From positions 1 to 32,427 of the forward strand of contig CANFNX010000015.1 in assembly GCA_947448495.1 (NCBI GenBank): a stretch of 32,427 nt of DNA, read 5' to 3'. The notes beneath the pieces were generated by a model. That model was not told the origin of the DNA. It did not search any database and was given only the letters and a program-made list of their open reading frames with translations. Below, one piece after another: positions 8,880-18,205 of this stretch. Made by a program: the position numbers and the translations under genes. The DNA comes from Bacteriovoracaceae bacterium. Its GTDB lineage: Bacteria > Bdellovibrionota > Bacteriovoracia > Bacteriovoracales > Bacteriovoracaceae. Each line of letters starts with the position of its first letter. Position 1 is the stretch's first letter.

Positions 8880-11054
8880 TTAGCTAAGTAAGTGTTGGAA
8901 ATCTTCCATAGAAAGTTTACCACTAAAGTAATCGTCGTCATCTTCCGCCATCAAATCACGGAAGAGTTCCCTTTTACTTTGTTGCAAAACGAGGACCTTT
9001 TCTTCAATCGATTCTTTGATAATGGGTCTGTACACAGTCAGTTTATTTTCCTGACCAATTCGATGAGCTCGGTCAATCGCCTGCCTTTCAACGGCCGGAT
9101 TCCACCATGGATCCATAAGGAAAATATAACTAGCAGCAGTTAAGTTTAATCCAAAGCCCCCTGCCTTAAGCGAGATAAGGAAGATTTGTGCATCACCATT
9201 TTGGAAGAGTTCTACTTGCTCTGTTCTTTTTTTGATGGTCTGAGATCCATCAATACGCGCCATCTTCCAACCAGCGACCTTGATTTTATTTTCAATCATG
9301 TCGAGATAAGTGGTGAACTGAGAAAAGACGAGAGTTTTATGACCTTCGGTCACAAGTTGCTCTAAGTTCTCCATTAGGAAGTCTACTTTGGTTGAAAGAA
9401 GCTGTGGTTGCTTTTGCCAAAGACACAGTTGCCTCATTTCAAGGAGGGATTTTAAAACCTCTCCATAACGTTTAGAGCCACTGCCCATCATATTGGCGCG
9501 AACAGAATTAAGCTTTTGCTGATAGAATTCTTTTTCTTCATGAGTAAAATCTAAGAAAACATGGTTTTCAATTTTCTCTGGAAGTTCTTTAAGAACCTGG
9601 TCTTTTGTTCTTCTCAAAATAAAGGGTTTTACCGTTCTGCGGGCGAGAAGCCGATTTTTATTTTTTGACGCCGATTTCACTAGGCCCAAATCTCCCCAGA
9701 CACCCGGAACACAGAGATCCATAATGTTATAGAATTCGGATAAATCATTTTCAACAGGTGTACCTGTCAAACAAATTCTAAATTTTGCTTTTAATTGTCT
9801 GGCAGCATTCGCCCCAAGAGAGCGTATGTTTTTGAGATGTTGAACCTCATCAAATATCAGAATATCAAAGTTTTCTTCGGCAAATGTTGAGAAGGATTCT
9901 TTTTTCATTAGGCCGTAACTCGTCAGGATAACTTTTGCATCTGACTTAAATTCTCTTTCATCTCCATAATAAATGGACCATGTGAGATCAGAGAACTTTT
10001 CTAATTCATTTTTCCAGTTATACAAAATAGATACTGGGCAAATAATGAGGATTTTATCAACCGAGTCCTTCAGCGTTTGAAGCAGCATGATTGTTTGAAG
10101 TGTTTTACCAAGTCCCATATCATCTGCGAGACACGCCCCAAATTTATGTTCATATAAAAATCTTAACCAGTTGTAGCCTGCCAATTGATAAGGACGAGCA
10201 ATCTCGCTGTAGCGTTTATCAACCTCGTAAGTCGGCATATTTTCCATGGTCATGATATTTTGACAGAACTCTTCTTCTTCCTTAGTGAGTGCTCCCTCAA
10301 TTCCAAGACGTTTGAGTTCAAATAATTCAAAAATTCGTGATCGCTGAAGCGAAAGACCAAATTTAGACATCCCATTTGAGGTTGTTTCTTTTTTCTCGCC
10401 TTCAAATTTTGTATAGCGCTTCATAAAGCGCAGTACATCTTTTTGTTCATCCGAAAGCAGAATAAGTCCCTTACTCGAAAGTAAAAAGTTATCTGTCATT
10501 TCGGCATTTCTAATAACATCAAGATCTTCATCCGAGACGACAAGATCTAATTGAAACCAATCAAGTCGTTCACGGTTGCGTTCAAAGCGGATGCTACTTT
10601 TCCAAGTCCTAATTTGCTGCTGGTCATAAAAAATAGGAATTTTTAAAGGAGTTAGAAACTGATAAAAGGCGGCCACACCTTCCAGTAAGTTATTTTTCGG
10701 AACTTGGAAAACAATCTTTCTTTCATCTTTGAAGTAGAAGGACGTTTTAAAACCAATCTCACCAAAACTATCTAGAAAAGCTAAGAAAACTTTTCTAAAC
10801 GTCTTCGTGTTAAGCATGAAGATTTTCTTAAACGTTGGATCAAAGAAGGGGATCTCTTCGTCTCTTGTTACAAGTTGAATCCAATCAGACATAATGGACT
10901 TTCTTGAAGCAGAGTGAAGATATTTTTTATGAAAACTGGTCTCGCGATCAAAATCTTCTATAAGTGTTTTAAAGAATAATAGCGCATCATTTTTAGTTCG
11001 AAAGCTGCTTGCCCACCCTTGTTCGCTGACAAAAAGTAAGAACGGAGAGGGCAT
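8880..11054 (-). CDS. SNF2-family DEAD/DEAH-box helicase
   Basis: CLADDMGLGKTLQTIMLL (Walker A), LIFDEVQHLKN (Walker B), CLTGTPVENDLSEFYNIMD, SLKAGGFGLNLTAASYIFLMDPWWNPAVERQAIDRAHRIGQ. Confidence 0.95.
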   Translation of the reverse strand: MPSPFLLFVSEQGWASSFRTKNDALLFFKTLIEDFDRETSFHKKYLHSASRKSIMSDWIQLVTRDEEIPFFDPTFKKIFMLNTKTFRKVFLAFLDSFGEIGFKTSFYFKDERKIVFQVPKNNLLEGVAAFYQFLTPLKIPIFYDQQQIRTWKSSIRFERNRERLDWFQLDLVVSDEDLDVIRNAEMTDNFLLSSKGLILLSDEQKDVLRFMKRYTKFEGEKKETTSNGMSKFGLSLQRSRIFELFELKRLGIEGALTKEEEEFCQNIMTMENMPTYEVDKRYSEIARPYQLAGYNWLRFLYEHKFGACLADDMGLGKTLQTIMLLQTLKDSVDKILIICPVSILYNWKNELEKFSDLTWSIYYGDEREFKSDAKVILTSYGLMKKESFSTFAEENFDILIFDEVQHLKNIRSLGANAARQLKAKFRICLTGTPVENDLSEFYNIMDLCVPGVWGDLGLVKSASKNKNRLLARRTVKPFILRRTKDQVLKELPEKIENHVFLDFTHEEKEFYQQKLNSVRANMMGSGSKRYGEVLKSLLEMRQLCLWQKQPQLLSTKVDFLMENLEQLVTEGHKTLVFSQFTTYLDMIENKIKVAGWKMARIDGSQTIKKRTEQVELFQNGDAQIFLISLKAGGFGLNLTAASYIFLMDPWWNPAVERQAIDRAHRIGQENKLTVYRPIIKESIEEKVLVLQQSKRELFRDLMAEDDDDYFSGKLSMEDFQHLLS

Positions 11055-11992
11055 GGGGACAAGTTTTGATCAGCTGTAAAAAGTTCCAATTCAAGATTGA
11101 GAAAACTTTTTCGAGGGGAGGGATTGATCGAAAATCGATATTCCATGTCCTCAACGGGAAAGCTATCCCAGTTTTCACCATTAATACTGAGATCCGTGAT
11201 CCCTTTTGTCTTTAGGGGGAGAAAGATTCGGATAAAATCTTGGATATCTCCGATGATATCAACCAGTTTCAATTTACTGATGAGTTCTCTCAGTTCGTTC
11301 GGGAGGTCAAGAGCTTCACCATTCTTCCAATTAAAGAGATACATCAGATCAAAGAGCGATATTTCTTTTAACTCTTCCGTTCCATCAATCCAGCTAAAAC
11401 GATAAGTAAATTTATCCTCTACGTAGAGGACTTCTTTATATTCTTCAAGTGAGCTGGCGGGAATGAGATCAACCTTCAATTTTCCTTTCCATTTTGACGG
11501 GGCAGGAAAGTGAACTGTTTTACGATTTACAAGTGTGTACTGAAGTGAACTGAAGGTACTATTCATTTTCGCTCCAGGAATCTGTGGAGCTGACTTAATT
11601 AATGTACCGTATTTTTCAACATGGACCCCATCGTGGGAGAGAAAAGCTGCACCAATAGGAGCAATGGCGCCTTGATCGGCTTTCCCTTGAAGGTCACTGA
11701 ATTTAATTAACAAGCTCGCAGCATGATGACAGGGCTTTTCTGCATTCCATAATTTACAAGTACATTGAGTTGTTAGCTTTCCCTGCTTAAAACTTATTTT
11801 GGATTCGTAATTTGTATTATTTTCCGCTGTTATCCCTGAGACGATAAAGTATGTCTCAAAAGATCCTTTCATAAAAGAAAGAGTGACTCGACCCTGTTCA
11901 ATCATCTTTCTTGCCTGAAACACAATGGCAGGTTCAAAAGTCGTATTCAGTAAATCTTCAGGCGAGTCAGGTTTGTGCGGATATTCCATCAT
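10958..11992 (-). CDS. SWIM zinc-finger protein, probable N-terminal half or partner of the SNF2 helicase
   Basis: CTCKLWNAEKPCHHAASLL = CxC...CHH SWIM motif; overlaps the SNF2 ORF by 97 nt in the -1 relation. Confidence 0.8.
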   Translation of the reverse strand: MMEYPHKPDSPEDLLNTTFEPAIVFQARKMIEQGRVTLSFMKGSFETYFIVSGITAENNTNYESKISFKQGKLTTQCTCKLWNAEKPCHHAASLLIKFSDLQGKADQGAIAPIGAAFLSHDGVHVEKYGTLIKSAPQIPGAKMNSTFSSLQYTLVNRKTVHFPAPSKWKGKLKVDLIPASSLEEYKEVLYVEDKFTYRFSWIDGTEELKEISLFDLMYLFNWKNGEALDLPNELRELISKLKLVDIIGDIQDFIRIFLPLKTKGITDLSINGENWDSFPVEDMEYRFSINPSPRKSFLNLELELFTADQNLSPCPLRSYFLSANKGGQAAFELKMMRYYSLKHL

Positions 11993-12044
11993 GCTTTCAT
12001 CTCAAATTAAAAGATCAGTATAGGGCAAAAAGGCTTCATTGCAG

Positions 12045-12076
12045 ACAAAAAAAAGGGCCCTTTCGGGCCCTTTTGA
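12045..12076 (-). terminator. rho-independent terminator downstream of rpoD
   Basis: AAAAGGGCCC-TTTC-GGGCCCTTTT perfect hairpin; on the minus strand it is followed by a T8 run. Confidence 0.9.
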
Positions 12077-12079
12077 GAA

Positions 12080-13819
12080 TTAATTATCAAGATAGGATTT
12101 TAGAAGCTTGGCACGGCTTGGATGACGTAGTTTTCTCAAAGCTTTCGCTTCAATTTGACGAATACGCTCACGTGTTACAAAGAAATCTTGACCAACTTCT
12201 TCAAGGGTGTGATCGGATTTTTCACCGATCCCAAATCGCATACGAAGCACTTTCTCTTCTCTTGGAGTGAGAGTTGAAAGAACTGAACGTGTTTGTTCAG
12301 ACAGAGTGACACTCATGACGGCATCGGCCGGAGAGATGATTTTCTTATCTTCAATAAAGTCACCTAGAGATGAATCTTCTTCCTCCCCAATTGGAGTTTC
12401 AAGAGAGATAGGCTCTTTGGAGATTTTGAAAACTTTCTTTACCTTATCAACCGAGAGCTCCATCTTTTCTGCAATTTCTTCAGGAGTTGGTTCGCGACCA
12501 AGCTCTTGGATGAGCTGCCGAGAGGTCCGTGCAAGTTTATTGATCGTTTCAATCATGTGAACAGGAATACGGATCGTACGGCCTTGATCGGCAATGGCAC
12601 GAGTGATCGCCTGACGAATCCACCAAGTCGCATAGGTTGAAAACTTATAACCACGGCGATACTCAAATTTATCAACGGCTTTCATAAGTCCGATGTTTCC
12701 TTCTTGGATCAAATCCAAGAACTGAAGACCGCGGTTTGTGTACTTTTTAGAAATTGAAACCACAAGTCGAAGGTTCGCTTCAACTAGCTGAGACTTCGCT
12801 TTATCGGCTTTTTCCTCACCAGTCACGATGATGTTGTAAACGGATTGAATATCTTCGAAGGCCATACCGGCATCAATCGCAAGACGACGAAGTTTTCGAA
12901 GGATATCTTCTTGGGTTCTGATCATCTGTTCAATCTTGGCATCTGTCGTAAAGAGGTTACGAGCAAGTTCACGCTTGTACGTATCATCCTCAAGTAAACG
13001 ATCATAAAGAGTTTTGTACTCTTCATCATTTCTCACTTCTAAGAATTTATAAATACGCTCCTGCTGCTCATATAGCTCTTTAAACTGGAGGTAGTAGCTT
13101 TTTACTGGCTCAGTAAAAGAGTTGATGATTTTACGGTTAAAAGTGAGGTCAACGAGCTCGCCCCCAACCTTATCCATCATTTTCTGCTCTTCTTTATCGA
13201 GCTTCTTAAGAGTTCCGTCTTCATTTACGATTTTGCTCAATAGATCTTTAACGTGTTCAACCACGGCAAAAATTCTATCGCGAGTATCGTGAATCTCTTT
13301 TTCTTGAGATTCATCATCGAGACCACGAACAAGATCTTTAACAAATTCATTTTGCTCTTCAGCTTGGACGACTTTGTTTTTAAGTTTTACGATTTCTTCA
13401 AGAGCATGTTTTGATTTTAAGCAAGAGAGAACGATTTCTTTTTCACCCTCTTCAATCTCTTTGGCGATTTTTACTTCACCTTCACGAGTAAGAAGGGCAA
13501 CTGAACCCATTTTCTTCAAATATAATTTTACAGGATCACTTGAAGAGGCGCGTAGTTCAGCTTCTTCATCTTGAGTAAGAGGATCTTCGGCCACTTCTGT
13601 GCTGGCCTTTTCGCCTTCTTCCTCATCAGCATCCGGAGTTTTTACTTGAATACGAGCTTCTTCAATTTTTTCCATGATTTGATCAATTGAAGTCGGATCC
13701 ACGATATTCGCAGGAATCGCATCATTGATTTCCTCTGGAGAAAGATACTGCTGATCTTTTCCTTTCATGATGAGGCGAGAGAACTCTCGCGAGTTTAAAA
13801 ATGCAACAACAACCGACAT
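12080..13819 (-). CDS. rpoD: RNA polymerase sigma-70 factor RpoD
   Basis: [72 protein letters not shown] ... [16 protein letters not shown]...[27 protein letters not shown] upstream of ATG 13819. Confidence 0.98.
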   Translation of the reverse strand: MSVVVAFLNSREFSRLIMKGKDQQYLSPEEINDAIPANIVDPTSIDQIMEKIEEARIQVKTPDADEEEGEKASTEVAEDPLTQDEEAELRASSSDPVKLYLKKMGSVALLTREGEVKIAKEIEEGEKEIVLSCLKSKHALEEIVKLKNKVVQAEEQNEFVKDLVRGLDDESQEKEIHDTRDRIFAVVEHVKDLLSKIVNEDGTLKKLDKEEQKMMDKVGGELVDLTFNRKIINSFTEPVKSYYLQFKELYEQQERIYKFLEVRNDEEYKTLYDRLLEDDTYKRELARNLFTTDAKIEQMIRTQEDILRKLRRLAIDAGMAFEDIQSVYNIIVTGEEKADKAKSQLVEANLRLVVSISKKYTNRGLQFLDLIQEGNIGLMKAVDKFEYRRGYKFSTYATWWIRQAITRAIADQGRTIRIPVHMIETINKLARTSRQLIQELGREPTPEEIAEKMELSVDKVKKVFKISKEPISLETPIGEEEDSSLGDFIEDKKIISPADAVMSVTLSEQTRSVLSTLTPREEKVLRMRFGIGEKSDHTLEEVGQDFFVTRERIRQIEAKALRKLRHPSRAKLLKSYLDN

Positions 13820-13833
13820 AGTATCTCCTAGAT

Positions 13834-15708
13834 CTAGGGCACCGTATTTTTTAGGCCGTGAATCTCTTTATCTATTTTTGAGATCTCAACCAAAAGGTGA
13901 TCAACTTCGTTCTGTGTATGTGAAGTCTTTTGGCGCTCAACTAACTCTTTGCGTTTTATCTTTAGTTGATCCATCTTCAGCATCACTTTATAGTCTTTCA
14001 ACATACGTTGAATGACTTTTTCGTTGTACTTGTTACCGTAATTAAATAAAGCTTCTGTTACGATGCCTTGGATTTCTTTACAGTAGTTCCCCTCATTCAA
14101 TTGGTCTTGAACCATAGGGACGTACTCGGCTTCGTCGATTTCAAAATAAATTTTAACGAGCCATTGAAATAGCTTTTTTACCTCAGGATGCCCAATGTAG
14201 GCAAGGAATTCATCCCGGTTCGGCTGCGTCAAGAACTCGGGATGACAGACAATTTCTCTTAAAAAAACTTTTTCACTTTTACTAACTGGGCCCGATTCTT
14301 GCAGAGAAGTTTCTCTCTCTACAGCTATTCTTGCTTCAGTTTGCTGAATCTCTTCTTCAGTTGAAGCGAGTTTTGGTCTTTCAATTGGCTGACTTGGTTT
14401 ATCTTTTTGACGACTTAGGAAGTCGCGGTAGTCCTGGAGGATAGTAGCCGAGTCAGATTTTAAACCCAAAGTCTTAGCAGCATTCACGACTCGTTCTGAC
14501 GCGGCGAGATGTTCCTTCAGTGGAGCAAGCAGCTCAAAAATTTTTTGCAGTGTTTTTAATTTCAGTTCCAAGTTTTCCGGAATTTTTTCAGGAATGGTTT
14601 CCTGGATCAGCACATCCAGAAGAATGGGAGCTTTTTCTTGTCGCTCAATCAGCGCCAGTCTTCCTTCGGCCAAGAGAAATTCATCGGGATCTTTGGCGGG
14701 TTCATAGCTTAAAAACTTAGGTAGTATCCCGATCGCCATAAAATCAGCATTAATTTTGTGCATGGCCTTTTTACCGGCATTGTCTGAATCCATACCCAAA
14801 AAGATATTTTTCGTCATATTGGAAAGAAGACGAACGGAATGATCTGATAGGGCCGTCCCCATCGTTCCGACTGTCTGATGAAAACCAAATTGATGCATCA
14901 TGATCACATCCATATTTCCTTCAACAATAATCACTTGATCAGCTTGGCGAATAGCATTTTTTCCAAAGAAAAAACCAAATAAGATAGAGCCTTTATCAAA
15001 AGCAAAAGATTCACCAGAGTTAAGGTATTTTGGAACTTGATCTGGAAGAACGGCGCGAGAGCTGTAGCCTCGAATTTGTCCTGAATGATCATGAATGGGA
15101 AACATCACTCGATCACGATAAAAGTCATAATAGCTATCTCGTGCTTCATTATACTTCACAAGTCCTAGGTCAAGGGCAGTCTTTTGAGCAAAGTCGCGAT
15201 CGTTAACTGGAACACTTTCAAGATACTTTAAGAGTGAATTATTTCCAGGAGCGTAGCCAATCTGAAATCTTTCTACAGATTCATCATTAAGTTTTCTTTT
15301 CTCCAAGAATTCTGTGTAGGGAGGTGGATTCTGAGTTGAGACTTTTTTATAAAGCTTAACAGAGGCATTGAGAACCCTGAAGGCCATCTCAAGTCTGGGA
15401 TTTTTCTTTTTTTCTTTTTGGTATTCTTCAAACGGGATGCCGAGCTTTCCAGCGATGTCTTTAAGAGCGTCGACAAATTCAACTTTGGTGTAGTCTTTAA
15501 CAAATGTAATGGCATCACCACCAGCACCACAAACAAAACATTTATACATGCCTTTGGCGTCATTGACTTTGAGAGAGGGTTTTGAGTCCGGATGGAAAGG
15601 GCAAAGACCTTCGAGATTGGCGCCTTTTTTATTTAAAGACATATAATGACTAATAATAGTCGAAATCGGAGTCTCTCGGATTCTGTCTCTTAGTTGTTCG
15701 AAACTCAT
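13834..15708 (-). CDS. dnaG: DNA primase DnaG
   Basis: CHC2 zinc finger [58 protein letters not shown]...[13 protein letters not shown]. Confidence 0.97.
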   Translation of the reverse strand: MSFEQLRDRIRETPISTIISHYMSLNKKGANLEGLCPFHPDSKPSLKVNDAKGMYKCFVCGAGGDAITFVKDYTKVEFVDALKDIAGKLGIPFEEYQKEKKKNPRLEMAFRVLNASVKLYKKVSTQNPPPYTEFLEKRKLNDESVERFQIGYAPGNNSLLKYLESVPVNDRDFAQKTALDLGLVKYNEARDSYYDFYRDRVMFPIHDHSGQIRGYSSRAVLPDQVPKYLNSGESFAFDKGSILFGFFFGKNAIRQADQVIIVEGNMDVIMMHQFGFHQTVGTMGTALSDHSVRLLSNMTKNIFLGMDSDNAGKKAMHKINADFMAIGILPKFLSYEPAKDPDEFLLAEGRLALIERQEKAPILLDVLIQETIPEKIPENLELKLKTLQKIFELLAPLKEHLAASERVVNAAKTLGLKSDSATILQDYRDFLSRQKDKPSQPIERPKLASTEEEIQQTEARIAVERETSLQESGPVSKSEKVFLREIVCHPEFLTQPNRDEFLAYIGHPEVKKLFQWLVKIYFEIDEAEYVPMVQDQLNEGNYCKEIQGIVTEALFNYGNKYNEKVIQRMLKDYKVMLKMDQLKIKRKELVERQKTSHTQNEVDHLLVEISKIDKEIHGLKNTVP

Positions 15709-16431
15709 TTAGCCTTTAATATTTTTGAGGACAATCGATTTAATTAAAGTCCCCTGAGATAAAAAGATTTTTTCAAACTTTGTTGTAAATTGCGAGAGGA
15801 AATGTTCTGGAAATTCATTTCTTAGATCTCGCGACTGAAGAATGACTTCGAATCTGGTCTCGTCCTTTAAGTGATCCAACATCCAGTCAAAATAACCGTC
15901 GTGATCAGTCTTCACAAAAAGTGTTCCGCCCGGTTTCAGTACCTTATGACAGGCATTGAGAAATGGTTTTTGAAAAAGTCGTTTTTTATGATGACGATTC
16001 TTTGGCCATGGGTCAGGAAAAAAATAAAACAAGGATTGAACTTCGCTCTCATCAAACATGAACTCTATCCGCTCACCACGGGCCCTCAGGTAGCGAAAGT
16101 TTTTGTGTTCCAGTTTATCAAGTTTTTTGGCGACACTAAAACTGCGCTTAAAGCGATGGTCGAGTCCAATGAAATTAATGTCTGGATATTTTTGACAATA
16201 CTCCATCATAAATTCGCCGTAACCGGTCCCGATCTCAACCTCTAATGGTTTGGGGTTTTGAAAAATTCGCTCATGCCATTTTCCGACATTGGATTCTGCT
16301 TCTTCGTCCCTTAGAACAAAAGTATCAAAGACTCCTAGTTTGTCGTGATAAGGATTATCGTGAGTGTACTTAAAGTCGGATCGATAACAAAAATTGTCAT
16401 CAATAGTTTTCTTAGCGTTTGGTGTTGTCAT
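15709..16431 (-). CDS. trmB: tRNA (guanine-N7)-methyltransferase TrmB
   Basis: LEVEIGTGYGEFMMEYCQKYPDINFIGLDHRFKR...FYFFPDPWPKNRHHKKRLFQKPF typical of TrmB. Confidence 0.95.
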   Translation of the reverse strand: MTTPNAKKTIDDNFCYRSDFKYTHDNPYHDKLGVFDTFVLRDEEAESNVGKWHERIFQNPKPLEVEIGTGYGEFMMEYCQKYPDINFIGLDHRFKRSFSVAKKLDKLEHKNFRYLRARGERIEFMFDESEVQSLFYFFPDPWPKNRHHKKRLFQKPFLNACHKVLKPGGTLFVKTDHDGYFDWMLDHLKDETRFEVILQSRDLRNEFPEHFLSQFTTKFEKIFLSQGTLIKSIVLKNIKG

Positions 16432-16471
16432 AGTGAGGCATCAGTAACAAAAAAACACAGGGCAGTAAAAC

Positions 16472-16502
16472 AAAAAAGCCCTTCTCCAGAGGAGAAGGGC
16501 TG
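16472..16502 (-). terminator. rho-independent terminator downstream of flagellin
   Basis: AGCCCTTCTCC-AGA-GGAGAAGGGCT 11-bp perfect stem (16477-16501); T run follows on the minus strand. Confidence 0.92.
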
Positions 16503-16522
16503 CGTTAATTAGTCGGAATTTC

Positions 16523-17356
16523 TTAGCCAATCAACTTTAGTGCATTTTGACTGCTCATGTTGGCCTGAGCAAGTACTGATGTACCAGCGTTAGTCAGGAT
16601 CGAGTTACGGGCCTGCTTAGCTGTTTCATCGGCATAATCCACATCACGGATTCGGCTGTTCGCTGATGCCATGTTTTCAGTGTAAGTCTGCAAGTTGTTC
16701 GAAGTTGAAGTGAGTCGGTTTTGGAGTGACCCGAGGATCGCTCTTTGACCGGAAATCTTTTCAACCGCAGAATCTAGGGCCTGTAAGCTACCCTGAGCTG
16801 ATTCTTTACTTGTAATATCTACACCTTCTACACCCATCGAAGAAATGGAAGAGTTTAGTGTCGCTGGATCTAGGCCGATGCGATCTTTAAATTCATCTGC
16901 ACCTGTACCAACTTGGAACTCTAGTCTATCTCCAGAGCCATCAAGCAGTTTTTTTCCGTTAAACTCAGTCACCTGTGAAATACGGTCCATTTCTGATTTC
17001 AACTGCTGATACTCTAAGTTTGCCATTCCTCTTTCAGAGTCTCCCACCGTATCAGATGATGACTGGATGGCCAACTCACGCATACGTACTAAAATATTAG
17101 ACGTTTCGTTTAGACCACCTTCAGCAACCTGAACGAGTGAAACTGCATCGTTCGCGTTTCGGTTAGCTTGTTGAGCTGACCTGATCTCAGCTTTTAACTT
17201 TTCTGAGATCGCTAATCCTGCTGCATCATCTGCGGCTTTGGTAATTCTCTGACCTGAACTCAGTTTCGCAAAACTTTCTTGAGATTCGCGATTCACTTTG
17301 TTCAACGAGCTTTGTGCCTGCATTGATGAAACGTTTGTGTTAATTCTAAAACCCAT
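16523..17356 (-). CDS. fliC: flagellin
   Basis: MGFRINTNVSSMQAQSSLNKVNRESQESFAKLSSGQRITKAADDAAGLAISEKLKAEIRS ... VDYADETAKQARNSILTNAGTSVLAQANMSSQNALKLIG. Confidence 0.97.
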   Translation of the reverse strand: MGFRINTNVSSMQAQSSLNKVNRESQESFAKLSSGQRITKAADDAAGLAISEKLKAEIRSAQQANRNANDAVSLVQVAEGGLNETSNILVRMRELAIQSSSDTVGDSERGMANLEYQQLKSEMDRISQVTEFNGKKLLDGSGDRLEFQVGTGADEFKDRIGLDPATLNSSISSMGVEGVDITSKESAQGSLQALDSAVEKISGQRAILGSLQNRLTSTSNNLQTYTENMASANSRIRDVDYADETAKQARNSILTNAGTSVLAQANMSSQNALKLIG

Positions 17357-17478
17357 AGACCTATCCTCCGGTTAATATCATCTTTTCCTCCTTGTTAACA
17401 GATGGGGTGTTCAATCCCACCTTCGAGCAACCATGCCCTTTGGTTTGTTTTTGCACTTTCACTATGAAAGTAGCTTTG

Positions 17479-17506
17479 TTGACCTAGCATTTCGGTTAGC
17501 CATAAT
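17479..17506 (+). promoter_or_regulatory. candidate sigma-70 promoter, plus strand, divergent from fliC
   Basis: TTGACC (17479-17484), 16-bp spacer, CATAAT (17501-17506); 5/6 match at each hexamer. Confidence 0.45.
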
Positions 17507-17512
17507 GAAACA

Positions 17513-17738
17513 TGAGGAAAAAAATTCCATTCCTCAAAAAAAAATTTAAAAAAAGTGAAATGATGAAGAAGTTGAGGGCCAAGTAGTTAGAAAAATAAAG
17601 GCGACTGATCGTTTTGGGCGGGTATTATTTTTTTTTCTGATGGATCCACATTTCTAAAATGAGAGCTGCTTTCTTCGCCAACTTGGGATCTTGAAGTTGT
17701 TCATTGAGGCGTTGTTTAAGCGCCTCAATGGTTTTTTT
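17513..17738 (+). ncRNA. candidate small RNA bounded by a promoter and an intrinsic terminator-like hairpin
   Basis: Starts about 7 nt after the -10, at a 7-bp inverted repeat (TGAGGAA...TTCCTCA); ends at a 10-bp perfect stem plus GTTTTTTT. The 3' part is antisense to the 62-aa ORF. Confidence 0.35.
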
Positions 17739-17813
17739 ATCTTGGAAGGATTGATCTTTCCCCTCTGAAAAAAGTGTTTTTAACTCAGAAGGTTTGATTT
17801 TGGGAGCGGCCAT
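17625..17813 (-). CDS. hypothetical small basic protein (62 aa)
   Basis: MAAPKIKPSELKTLFSEGKDQSFQDKKTIEALKQRLNEQLQDPKLAKKAALILEMWIHQKKK; starts 2 nt after the stop of the upstream 85-aa ORF, so likely cotranscribed. Confidence 0.55.
   Translation of the reverse strand: MAAPKIKPSELKTLFSEGKDQSFQDKKTIEALKQRLNEQLQDPKLAKKAALILEMWIHQKKK
17702..17738 (+). terminator. intrinsic terminator-like hairpin on the plus strand, inside the minus-strand 62-aa ORF
   Basis: CATTGAGGCG-TTGTTTAAG-CGCCTCAATG followed by GTTTTTTTAT. Confidence 0.5.
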
Positions 17814-17815
17814 AA

Positions 17816-18073
17816 TTAAGCAACAGATGCTTCTGGAGCACGACGCTTATGAGAGGCAACTTTAGTCATGTGTTCTTCGATGATGGCATAAAGTTCAAGT
17901 TTGGTTTCTTTTGGATCCATTCCTTGAGGCATAACAGAATAAACAACTTCATTGTTCACTTCAGAAAAGATAAACCATGTATTTCCAATTTTTTGGAAAA
18001 GTACATCTTTCACTTCTGATTTTACTTTTTTTGAGTTGTTGTTTGTGTTGGTTGTTTTAGTTGAAGTTGTCAT
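17816..18073 (-). CDS. hypothetical protein (85 aa)
   Basis: Complete ORF preceded by a strong SD (GGAGGG) on the minus strand. Confidence 0.65.
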   Translation of the reverse strand: MTTSTKTTNTNNNSKKVKSEVKDVLFQKIGNTWFIFSEVNNEVVYSVMPQGMDPKETKLELYAIIEEHMTKVASHKRRAPEASVA

Positions 18074-18205
18074 AAATCCCTCCGTGGTTTTTTGCTAAAC
18101 TCACATCCTGTGAGTTCATTTGTCATTCTCATCGGGAGGTTGTTGTAGGAACTTTAGACACTTTTTTAAATTAGTGAAAAAAAATTTTACAACATTTTGA
18201 CTAAA

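Noticed and set aside
13775-13790. GCGAGA-GAAC-TCTCGC hairpin near the rpoD start
   Set aside because: Short stem inside the coding sequence; could be chance, no supporting regulatory context.
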